From NCBI GenBank assembly GCA_009741485.1, contig CM019214.1, positions 52,345,310 to 52,409,309 on the forward strand: DNA of 64,000 nucleotides, given 5' to 3'. The notes beneath the pieces were generated by a model. It was given only the letters and a program-made list of their open reading frames with translations. It was not told where the DNA came from and searched no databases. The position numbers and the translations under genes were made by a program. Each line of letters starts with the position of its first letter. Position 1 is the first letter of the stretch. The stretch is from Malurus cyaneus samueli (taxonomy: Eukaryota > Chordata > Aves > Passeriformes > Maluridae). Positions 1 through 11,140 of this stretch are shown here, in pieces.

Positions 1-3000
1 TTATGGTCCCAGGACCTTTAGCACATAGTTTCAAGCTTCCTGTGCTGGGAACAGAAGCACTTGTAGAGATGAGATCCCTTATAAGTAAATGTTCTGCTTA
101 GAATCTCTCATGGCCTCTTCACCTCCTTTCCCTTTTTCTTGTGCTATGGTCCAAGGTCTTCACCAACCACTCATGAAGAAGCACTTTTTGTGCATTTCTT
201 TTGAGATCTTACAGCCTTCTGCAGGTAGGCCATAAAAGCAGCTTGCTGTGTTTTCTGAACATGCTAGAAACATGCATGTACACATATCTTAGATTCTTCA
301 AGCACTGACTTACTCTGACCATTCTTGAGCAGGGCATATTTGGCGCTCTGATGTTGGTGGAGCAACTGGAAACCTGTGCCTGGGTGTGGCCCAAAGTGTG
401 ATTCCCATTTTATTGCATTCCCCTGCAGGCTGCTGCTCTGACCACCTCATTCTTGTACCCTGCTCCAGAAGGCAGCTGAGTTCTCCATATATGCTGTATT
501 CTTGAGTTCAAATTTCTGAGCCAAGTTGCTGAGCACTTCAGAAGACCAAGGCAGAGAAAAGGACTTAAAAGTGCTGTCATTAAATAAAACCCTGATGTCT
601 CCTTGGTCTTGTCAGTCTTTCTAAATGCTGTCATTTAGCTATGCAAGATGTCCCAAAGCTCACCCTCACAAGTGAAAAGCATCACCTTCCCTCACCCCTT
701 TTTCTAACTCTCTGTAAGAGAAACCTACTGTAATGAAAATTAAGATGTTCAGAAATTACTTTTATCTTAGTAATCAGTATCCTAAACCTTCATTAAATCA
801 TTGTGACAATCCAAGGATGTCCTGATCGTGGAAGGTAGTAACTGGAAGGTGTTTTACACTATGGTATGGCAAGTAGCCACACACATCAGTATCTAAATAA
901 TACCCATCAGTAGATACCTTCAACTTCAGTGTTGCTATAAAACTTCACACCTTCTATAGCCACCCTAGACCAGTGCTTTGGAAAAAAGTGGGAGTCCAAT
1001 CCTGAAACCCAGTAAAACCTGAAAAGAAGCACTGATAAAGAATTAGGGGAACCATACCTTCACAAACCACATCCTCTAGAAGCTGCTTCAACTTGTTTTG
1101 CTCTGAAGTGAGCAGGCTGAGGGGAAGCTTTGTTGCGCTTTTAGCTTTCCATGATCCAAATTTTCCAAAGTCTGTGTGAGTAACTCACACACAGGATTAC
1201 CCTGAAGATACAGATCAGTGGTGAAACAGAGGGAGTCAGACAATGGCTCTCATTTGAAGTTATCAGGAAAAAGAATAATGGCAAATCCCCAGGAAACTCA
1301 CATCTTCTCCAGACAGATGAGCTCAACACATGCAGCCTTTGCAGGGGCAGGAGAGAAAGATGCCAAGTTAACAAAACCAAAACTGGTGGATTTGGTAAGT
1401 TTTAGTTGGAGCTGTAAGTGAAATGGATTTTTTTTTTTTAATTAAACTGAACTGGAACAAGCATCATGATTGCAAAGTGGTGTTCACAGGACCAGACTGG
1501 ATCTTGCCAAAGATGCAGGAAGCTTCTTTCCTGGGATGCACCTACAGCAGGTAGCACTTCCTACAGATACGAGTACATAGATAAGAATATATATGTATTT
1601 ATATATTTATACCTGTAAATATACAAATTAAATCTGTTTCATATTGTGTAATATAAATTGTGTGATATAAAGAATGCTTTACATTAGTTTTATCTGAAAA
1701 AGTTTTCAATAAAATAAAGAATTTTTTATAAACCATATTATCTGAACAAAATGTAGCCCACTATCTTCAAAAAAACTAAAACCACACTACTTTTATGTGT
1801 TCTATCACTTTAATCTCACCTTTTGAATTTTAAAGGGGTTTTCATATATTTGGAGACAATTTTACATTAGTGCATGACATAATATGAGTAACGTAACCTA
1901 TGTATGTCACACATGCAAACTGTGAATGTCTGCTGAATGTTGGGCTAGTCTATTGCATTTTTTAATGTTGTGTTTATTAGCATTAATAATAAAGACTGCT
2001 GGGCACTGATAGAAATATTTTTCTTGTTTTCTGATGTGGATATCTGTTTATAGTAATAAATGTTTTAAATGCTGGCAAATCATGCACTACTCACTGAATG
2101 GCTAAATTAGGAAATGTAATGAAAATATATATAAACATTTATTAAGTGGTATTCATAAATTCCAAAGAGAATTTGTTAAGAATATTTTTATATTTTTTTC
2201 ATTTTAATATTTTATAATTTAAATACCTAATAGCATCAAATTTTGTAACTTTTATTGCCATTTTGTGACAACAGAAAATACACTTTTTAAAAAAAATCCA
2301 GAATTTTTTATTTTCATAGGAGATGGAAACAGATTGTAAAATGACCCATGACATTAATGCTCTGCTTCGAACACCTCTATAGATTATGGAGACACTTCGT
2401 GTCAAACTACTGAAATTCTCTTGTTAAGTTTGTTTGCCCAAATTTCATGTTAAAGAGCAAACAGACAAAGAATATGGCAAGCTCCTTAATAATTTTAACT
2501 CATTCTTTAGTGTCTTGGAAGCATTTGATCTCTTTATAAAAGTGTTCATACTGAAGCTGATAAATTTCACTTAAAATGTCTTCAGAGGAAGAACAATATG
2601 TCACAAATAGGTGAGGCCATTTAACATTTGTTTACATATTCACACACTTTATGCAAGAACTCAACGAATTGTTTTTAGTTAACAGGAAAATAATAAATTT
2701 ATACTGTAATAATATGCAAGTAAAATGTCTTTAAATTATAAGCATAGCTATGCATATATGCATTTTTACTTCTGTGTGTGTGTAAACCCCTACACAAATA
2801 TATGTATGTTATGTAAGTCAGAATGTTGGTCACAATATAAAAGATGCTGAAAAAACTAGAGAAGGTATAATTGGGAATAAAAATACCAGAAATATATAGC
2901 ATGTGTGATTTTCTGAGCCTTCTACCATGTTTTTGCCTGAAGAGCTTACTGATTTCAGCTAAAAGTAGCCAAATTTTTCAATTGTTCCAGGTCTGACCAT

Positions 3001-3779
3001 GCTTACTCCAATCTTCCCAATGAGTTTCAAAGCCTGCAGTAGAATGACATTTCACGGCACTCTAACAAAACAGCAGGAATGCCAGCCATGGTGTCTTGGC
3101 CCAGTTCCAAATTAAATAATTACAATCTGTTTCCTCTGTTCTTCTCTCTTCCTGTCAGAGCATACTGCCCTGCTCTTCAGTTTCACACTTTGCATGGAGA
3201 CATCTGCTCTGTCTTGTGTTGGAGGTGACCGCATTTCCATGCTAGAAAGTGGGAGCCTCCCAAATCTGTTTTCAGTTTGTAGGGTATTTGGGAGTGTTTC
3301 AGACTGAAAAGCGAAATTTAAATGTAAAATCAGTGTCTCAGACTTTCTTTAAGCGTATGTCAACTCAAGGTTAAGTGGATCTAAACCACCCAGTTTTTAC
3401 TGACTTGGTTAAGTTTTATAAACATGTTTTAAAAGGCTTTTAAATCTTGTGTATCATTTATATGTATAGTTGAAGAGATTTATTATGATCAGGAATTCAT
3501 TAAATGGTGCTCAAATATTTGAACAGGCATTAAGGATGTCTACAAGGCTGAGTGTAGAAAGCCATGAGCTGCAGAAATCAGTGTTCTCCAAACTCAGGCT
3601 GAAGTAGCTGCATTGCTTCCAGAGCAAAACAGACCAACTTCTATTCCACTCAGATCTCGGGCAGAGGGAGCTGGTGTCAGTCTGGTGTTATGCAGGTTGA
3701 TTCTAAGTGAGGGTTACTTAATAAGGCAAGAGTAAGTGTTTGAACCATTTAACTGTACAACTATAAGTCCATCATCATT
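1..3779. other. Intergenic, no gene recognised
   Basis: I see no coding exon, RNA gene or recognisable repeat here. The short open frames lack codon structure and splice context and match no family I know. The part from about 1560 to 2900 is especially A/T-rich, with long TATATA-like and TTTTTA stretches, as expected of neutral intergenic vertebrate DNA. Confidence 0.6.
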
Positions 3780-4060
3780 TATAGACTGGATTGGATTGGA
3801 AGGAAACAGCACTAGGCAGGGACACCTTCTGCCAGAAGCAGTTGCTCAAATCCCCATTCCCATCCAAGTCTGGAACATTTCTGGTGATGGGGCACCCACA
3901 ACTTCTCTCAGCAACCTGTTCCAGTGCCTCACATTCCTCACCATAAAGAATTTCTACTTAATATCCAGTCTAAACCTGTGGTTTCAGTTTAAAGCTGTTC
4001 CCCCTGCTTCTATCACTATACCCCTGTAAACAGTCCTTCTCCAGTGCCTCTCCAATTTGA
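3780..4060 (-). mobile_element. CR1 LINE 3' fragment
   Basis: Read on the plus strand this is the inverted 3' part of an avian CR1: a decayed tail near 3790 (ttggattggaaggaaac), then the stretch about a cluster of 'cacccacaacttctctcagc', 'aacctgttccagtgcctcac' and 'aaagaatttctacttaatat'. These are diagnostic of CR1 in minus orientation. It covers the last part of ORF2 and the 3' UTR, is heavily diverged and is not coding. It is a dead 5'-truncated copy. Confidence 0.88.
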
Positions 4061-4149
4061 TTGCATTCGTTTGAAAGAATCAACAAAGAACTGGCAATAT
4101 TTGCTTTAACGTATCTAATTACTTAAATGCACTTTTGGAGGATTTGACA

Positions 4150-4265
4150 GATAAGGAGAGCTTGAGAGAAATGGGACACCATACCCTGCAGAAAAGAGGG
4201 CTCAGGAGGATATCACTGATGTGTATAAATACCTGATGGTATTCAGTGGATATTTTGGAAAGCTT
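4150..4265 (+). mobile_element. CR1 LINE fragment, plus orientation
   Basis: The phrases 'cagaaaagagggctcaggag' and 'gtgtataaatacctgatggt' match the late ORF2 part of CR1 that encodes the 'EKRRLRxDL..YKYL' segment. The orientation is opposite to the neighbouring copy ending near 4060, so the two lie head to head. The similarity fades after about 4265. Old, short and non-coding. Confidence 0.7.
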
Positions 4266-7017
4266 CTCTTAAAACACACAAAAACATTGTGAGATAGCTG
4301 GACAGCTGAAATCAATGGACGTTTGCCAGATAAAAAGATGTGTTGAATCCTCTTAGAAAATAGTTTAGTTCAGTTTATTTCAGTTTAGGGCAAGCAAATG
4401 CATATCAGGTATATTGCTGACAATACTAGGCAAGTAGGTTTAATTTTTAGTTTAAGTATTCAAAGTCTGCATTTCTTCTTTCCGTGGACTAGTATATCTA
4501 GGGTTTGTTGACCCTTTTATATCCTTCAACAGGGATTAATTTATGACTGTGCCTCTCACTGTGTTATTATTATTTCATTGCATAGGAAATACAAAACCCT
4601 GATGTCTCAAGAATTTCTTTTTCTGAATAGTTTTTTTTTTCCTATAACTTGATTAAATAAGATAAACCTAGGGCATCCTTTGGAGGATAAGAAGCAAATG
4701 CCTGTCTTATTTGTAAAGTGACACTAGTGATAATGTACACCCTCCTCCATTTTGTCCCATAAAGAATTGTATGCATTTCAAGTGACATTGAAGTAGTAAT
4801 TCTGTTGTTCAGAAGCCTTTGATTTTGGTGCACTTCTTGAGAAGCAGGAAGGAAGTTGTGAAACACACATCACATATATACAGATGTCAAGTACAGTTAA
4901 TGAAGATAAGCAGATGCATTCCTTAATAGCAATTAAACAGGAGGAGGGAACACACTGTCCACTTCGATTAGGAATTTTCTCTCTTCAAGGCTCCCTACTT
5001 GACAAGGCTTGTCAGTTCCTTCACCTCATTTATACCAATATACTTTTGCATTACTTCTGAAAATACACGCCACATTAAAAAAAAACCCACCAGACTTCTA
5101 TGTAAGACAAGTTATATATTTGCAGCTGCAGCTGCAGTGTTAAGACTGTGAGATTTTGCTGTTACAGGCATGTGACAGACACTGACAAACTATTGCACAA
5201 TATTTGAAAGATGTTAAAATCTGGAACACTACAAAGTATTTATCATATATATGACTCTCCTTTAAGTATGTCCCAGAATGAGATCTTTCTCCTTTTATAA
5301 TGATAAAATCTTTAAACTCTGTTTACATGTTGGTCTGATCTTTGCTTCTTGTAGCAGCATAGACTACTTGCCTTTACAAAGTTTCAGAGGAATGGGGAGG
5401 GAAATCAAAAATCTGTTTTCTGGGCTTCCACATGAACAGCTCACTAAGTTCATGAAACTATAATAGAAATACCTTCTTGAACAAAAAGAAGGCAGAGGGA
5501 ACACTCCAGTGCAGTTAGATGCTCTGTAGATTGTATTCTGTACCTCTTGGTCCTCAGGTTTGAAAAAGCACAGTCACGGCACGTGACCCTTAATACAGCA
5601 CAAAACCCACTCTGGGGTGACACAGGATTTCTCAGCAGCCTGTATTGGCACACATCTGTCAAAACTGGGCATTGGGCATGACATGGACTCCATCGGTTCA
5701 CACAGTAATATCCCTATCAGTCATTGGAGGACACTTCAAACTGAGATAGATTTTGCTACATCCAAAACTAATCTACTTTGAAATTTCCCTAAGGATCAAA
5801 TCAAATCCCAGCAAATGAAGAACATTGAGAGGTTTATTTACAAACTGCTGTAGACAAAAGACAGAAGCACTTACTTTAGGAAGAATGATTCAGGAGTCAT
5901 CTAAAATTTAAATACAGATTACTCCTTTAGTCTACCATGATTCAACCTACTTATGTGTCCACCACTTTTAAACCCATCCTCAGTCTTCTCACCTCTATTC
6001 TTTTTGTGCAATTCCTATTCATTTTTCAGATTATGAAAGTGTTACTGTGCTTGCATTTAGGGAGAATAGTGTAATTTTAATTTTGAGTTTTCATCATATA
6101 TTTATGTATTGATGTGGTTTATTTAGGGAAACATTTTTAAGAGAGATTGTAAGGTTACAAGAGATTATAACATGTAGGAAATCCTTGTTAAAGACAGACT
6201 ATATAAAATACACCCCTAGCCCACACAGGCATCATAGAATGAGAGGTCTCTGGAAAATTCCAGGGATGAGACTCAGTAATACAAATAATAACTTGCATGT
6301 TGCAAATATTTATCTGGAGTAAATAAAGGGTAACAGAGGTTCTGGTGCAGTGACTCACCTAAATGACTGATGATAAACAGTTACAAACAACTGTGAAAAT
6401 GTCTCCATTAGATTTTTGTCATTTCATAGGTTTTTCACAGAAGAGTTATTCATTTCCTCATCATCTATTTCCTCCTCAGTATGAACAATGTCACAATAAA
6501 TCCTCTGTTCAAAGTCTCTTAATGAATGATACAAGTAGGAACATCAGAGCCAAAAAACAGCTAAGAAAACCAGTAGTGTGTCATAGTGTGGTTCATATGC
6601 TGAAGGAACCAGACACCCTGAAATGTCTCAGCTATATGTGGTGTCTGGAAACATAAAACAGTTTAAAATAACACAATGAGTGTTAAAGTAATGATTTTAC
6701 CTTCATTAAAGAGAGAAGGACTTGGCTGTGACCATGTTTTTTAGTACATGAGAACAAACCTGTTTAGGGTCTGTATTGAACTGTGCATACATCAAACAGC
6801 TGCACAGCCCTGGATTGTGTCGAGCCAGCTCCACAAAGGGGAGCAGCATTGTCACCATGCCACAGATGATTGACTGGCCCTCGTGCATGACACGGTTAAT
6901 TAGCCAGAGCTCATCACCAGAATAACGCTGCCCTACTGCTGATCAGATCTAAGGTGGCATCATCCCCGTGTCATGCCATATAGACACAGATAACCAGCTC
7001 TCAGAGCACGTGCCCAT
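4266..7017. other. Intergenic, no gene recognised
   Basis: Nothing convincing is visible. The only structured item is a short GCAGCT run at 5121-5138. Open frames in this stretch, such as those around 5450-5700 and 6363-6656, have no recognisable domain and no flanking splice sites that would join them into a gene. Confidence 0.6.
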
Positions 7018-7973
7018 ACAGTCATAAAGAACAGAAGGGCTCAAATATCCAATCTGATCCCACTAATGACAGAGACCACAGAGTCTCACTGGGTTATTTC
7101 TGCTTCAGGATAAGTAAACTTTCCCTTTAGAGACACGCCCAGTCTAGATTTAAAAACTGCCAGTGACACCACACTTCTTCAGTGAATGAATGTAGCCATC
7201 AATTTAATTGATTGCTAAGAAAAAAGTGCTTTATTTCGTGTCTGAATTTTCAGCTTCACCTTTTTGACAGAGGAGCTTGTCAGACCTCTGACTGCTGGAC
7301 TGATCAGCTCTTTGCTCTGTTTTGTGTACCATGACCAGTTATCCTTAAGTCATCATGTTGATAAGCTAAGTAGATTGCACTGCTGGAGGCTTTCCAGGTC
7401 CTTAATATTCCCATGGCTTTTTGTTGACCCTTCTCCAAATTGTTCACATCCATCATGAATTCTGAGCGCTAGAATTGGACACTCTATTCCAGTAGCAATT
7501 GCTTCTGTGCCAAATGTGGCAACGCTGCAACTTTCCACTTCTGTTCCATGGATATACCTAAGGATAGTATTTGCCTTCATTTTTTCTATGTGGTCTCAAT
7601 AATATTCCTCTTCAGAATCCTGATTTCACAGGAAAGTCCTCTCTCCTGTTTCTATGGCTTCCATTTCTATTCCCATATGATAGATCCTCTATTTGGCTGT
7701 ACAGAAATGTCTCTTTTTTTCTATTCTTGCTTGTGTAGTGTCCTTGGATACTCTTTGTTGCTGATCCATCTCTTTTTAGTTTTTCACTCCTGTTATCTTG
7801 TGTCATCACCAAATTTTGTCAGACAAAAAGTGGTGTCCTTGTGCCCAGTTATTGGTAAAAAATGCTCAATGACGTAGAGCAAAAATTGTCCCCCTGGCAC
7901 CTCATGGAAAACACAGTTAATCAAACAAGACACAGATACTTTAATATTTACAATTCTTTTTGGAGATAACAGG

Positions 7974-8036
7974 TTTGGTGGTTTTTTGGTTTTTTTGGTT
8001 TTTTTTTTTGTTTTGTTTTTTTTTTTTTCTTTTTGC
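7974..8036. repeat. T/G low-complexity tract inside the old CR1
   Basis: A run of T blocks broken by single or paired Gs (ggtttttttggttttttttttttg-type pattern) ends in T12. It interrupts the ancient CR1 and is probably a later slippage expansion. Confidence 0.85.
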
Positions 8037-8753
8037 ATCAGTGTAATGTGTACTACATTGACCAGTTTTTCTGTGGTGTATTAATGAAAATCTTATACAA
8101 GCAAGTCAAACTTGGAACTTCATTTAAAATATTCAGTAACTTTGCCAAGATACATTTCTCTTGATTTCATTGACTGTAATTAATTATGTTAACACATCTT
8201 TATATTTTTAATCAGTTTATGCATACTGATCCATTATTTGCTCTAATTACTGTGTTCTGACTGCCAGACCTGCATTATTCAGGTCTGGGCTTTTATCCAT
8301 TTTTTATTTTAAAATAATGGCACAGTTTTAGCTTCTCTGCAGTTCTCTGGAAATTCCAAGACTTCTTGAAAAGAAATCAGGGGTTCTTTATGCTAATTTC
8401 AACATTAACCTTTTGACAAGGGTTTGGTTGCAAGATTATTGAAACTGCTAACTTCAAATCATGTGATGTCTTGCACCTGCTAGCTATGGAGGATCAGCAT
8501 CATCCAACAGGAAGACATAATTCATTTTTCTCTCCAGTCCATAATAAAGAACTGAAACACTTATGGAATGCTTCTGCCTTCCCTCTATCAGTCATTGCAA
8601 TTCTATTAGGGTCATGTTGCCTTTATTACTGTTAGTATTGGTTTTGTTTGGATCGACTCAGAAAATACTTTATCTTTAACCCAGATGGTTACTCTTCCAT
8701 CCCATAATCTTTTTTCATTAATTTTCTTTATTTGCTGGCTTCTATGCTTTTCA

Positions 8754-8797
8754 CTGATATCACTCATAAATATATCCCTGATATCACTCATAAATAT
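8754..8797. repeat. 24-bp tandem duplication
   Basis: The 20-mer ctgatatcactcataaatat occurs twice, at 8754-8773 and 8778-8797, giving a 24-bp period with two copies. The copies are identical over those 20 bases, so the duplication is much younger than the surrounding CR1 fossil. Confidence 0.9.
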
Positions 8798-8960
8798 GTC
8801 TTCTTTTTTGTTTTTTGTTCTGCTCTAATTTCTTGTGCATCAAAACTGCTTCTTTTCTTAGATACAACACTGTTTTCTTTGGAATACTGCAGCTTTTTCA
8901 ACCTCTAGTAACATTTCCAGGCAAGTTCTAGTTATTCATAATTCTTTTCATATTTTTTCA

Positions 8961-10185
8961 TCTAACTGGATATGTGTATCATACTGAGTGATAAGAATCA
9001 GTGCTGTGCATACAACTAAGGGATGCAGACTGAAAAGCAAAGGTTGCCACTCTTAGATGAATCAGGCATCCTGCCACTTCAGCTATCTGGAAATGCACCA
9101 GCACAGGTTTAATGGGAGCAAACAATCTCAGAAGGATCTAATTACCACTGCTCTGCACAGAAAGGAGCAAAAGCATCCCCATCACCAGAAAGAAGTACCA
9201 CCCTCATGTCAGCAGACAAAGGCATACAGGAAAGCTTTGCTAGCACTGAAGAATTAAACTCACATGGTATTCAACAGCTACATCTTCATAACAGCATACA
9301 CAACACTACTGTCAGATATTAAAAAAAATCCATTAAAAGTTAGTAGCAGTCCTTGGTAGTATGTTTAATAATGTGTACTATTTGTGCATGCTTAAATTGT
9401 GTTTTACATTTTTAATATTTATTGCCTGCTTTGAGGCAATGAGAGGAAGCAGCAAAATTAAAAAAAAAAAGAAAAAATAAAAAAATCCCTCCTTCAGTGT
9501 TTGGTTTGTTTTTTCTCTGGTTCTGGTAAGTAGAAGCTTTAGTGTGCATGTTTGGACACAAATACGAAGGCTACAACTTACTCTGTTGTCTGATCCCAGG
9601 AAAGGGCAGAGTATCATTCCATTCTTTTTCTTGGCTCCACACATGTAGGCTGCCAGCACGCACACTTCCTGCAGCACCTCTGCAAACACGAATTCAACGG
9701 CTGCAGATCCCAGTTGTTCTTTTGATGTGTGGCTCTAGTGCTCTTCCCGTTAGCATTCCATGCCAACTTGCTGTCTCAACACATTCACAGCAGAGCAGCA
9801 CGGTGACAGAGGCCAGGTGGAAATAATCTCCCCTAACCTAAAAACACAGCTTTTGTTAAACCTGAAATGTTTTACTTTGAAAAAAGGATGTGCCTATACA
9901 GAAACTCTGAGATCCTTAGAACAGAATACCCCCAATGGAAACTGTTACTGTCTACTACAATGATTTGGCAATCAGCTGATATAAAAATAAAAAATAAACT
10001 AAAACACAAGCACTTACTCATTACCAAATAATAAATTTAGCAAACTAAAACCATTTATGCTTTCTGGTAGTTTAAATCTGTCAATTAAATAATTCCATGT
10101 ATTTAAAAAATAAAAGAAAATATGTTTCAGAAAAGTTATGTATTTTCTTTTACCTTTCTATAAGCCTCTTGTCTACACACCAGTA
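8961..10185. other. Intergenic, no gene recognised
   Basis: This holds an A-rich tract at about 9463-9485 but no recognisable gene or repeat family. The open frames across 9378-9963 do not resemble a known protein. Confidence 0.6.
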
Positions 10186-11140
10186 TCTCCAGATGTCCTT
10201 TCCACTTTTGTCAACATTCACAGGCACCCACTGCTCTTCCTTTGCCCACACAGCCAGTCATTTTATTGTAGAAGGCAATCAGATTTGGTTAGGCATGATT
10301 TACCCTTGGTAAATCACATTCTTTTCCTCCTTGTACCTGGAAATGGTCTCCAGGAGAATCTGCTCTGTAACTCCTCCAACAAACTGAATGGAGACTGACT
10401 GGCCTGTAATCTCCCAGATCCTCTTCCTTGCACTTTCTGAAGGTGTACGTGACAACTGTCTTTTCCACACCTTTAAGAACTCTTGCACTCTCTACTGGTT
10501 TACAAAGACCACGCTCAAGAGCACCCCGATGCCATAAACCAGCTCCCTCCGCAATCTTTGATGTATTGTATCCAATTTGTTTAGGTGGTCTCTAATTCCA
10601 ACACACTCTACTGTGGGTAACATCTCTCTCCCCCCAGATTTGCCATAGAGATTTGGAAAGTTGGAAATCAGATCTTGCCAGTAAGAACCAAGTCACTGAA
10701 TCAATCCGTCCTCATCCTTCACCATTAAGTCATCCATCCTATTCAGATTCAGATCTGTATTTTTGTTGTTTTCCTTCTGCTCCCAGTGTACTTATAGCAG
10801 TCCCTCTCATTGCCTTTCCTCTCACTCAGCAGTTTAAACTCCAGCCAGGCTTGGGGTTCTTCACCCCTTCAAGATCAAGCAACAACTTCCATACCCCTCC
10901 TTACCTGATCCCCGCTTCCATTTTCTGTGTATTTCCATTTTGTGTTTGAGCTCAGCCAGGAGTTCCCTGCTCAGCCAAGTTGGCCTCGTGCCACACCTGC
11001 TGTTTCCTGCACATCCAGATGGTCCTCTTGTGCTTTGAGGAGCTATCCCTGGAGATCACTGCCCTGCCCTGCTCCTTTGAGTGAGGTCTTGCTACGGAAG
11101 TCACTGCCAATGATTTCAGCCTTTCTACAGTTCTGCTAGA
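10186..11140 (-). mobile_element. CR1 LINE, reverse-transcriptase part, minus strand
   Basis: The minus strand keeps landmarks of CR1 ORF2 in the expected order. Near 10395-10415 is the complement of the GNYRPVSL-type motif (plus strand 'actgactggcctgtaatctc'). The downstream 'GFTKGKSCLTNLI' region corresponds to 10265-10310 ('gatttggttaggcatgattt'). The upstream ORF2 and 5' part extends to about 11100 ('cctgctcagccaagttggcc'). The copy is diverged, with stops and indels, and has lost the 3' end. It is of the avian type, unlike the older copy at 7018-8960. Confidence 0.78.

Larger units (their letters stand above)
7018..8960 (-). mobile_element. Ancient CR1-clade LINE, nearly 2 kb, minus strand
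   Basis: Read from low to high coordinates this follows the inverted layout of the old amniote CR1 type known from turtle and crocodilian genomes. The 3' tail region lies near 7030-7260. A segment at 7425-7500 ('ttctccaaattgttcacatc', then a form of 'gaactggacacxxtactccag') comes next. A stretch near 7795-7825 corresponds to the coding for '..KFGDDT', the reverse-transcriptase YADD/FADD region. The 'GNYRPVSL' region lies near 8260-8290, and the 'FPEDWKxANVxPLF' region near 8300-8380. The far end near 8640-8960 matches the linker upstream of the RT. Many stops and indels show it is long dead. The exact ends are uncertain because of divergence. Confidence 0.72.

Noticed and set aside
1218..1421. 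Possible exon ending at GGATTTG|GTAAGT near 1394
   Set aside because: A good donor-like sequence, but there is no matching acceptor or recognisable peptide upstream.
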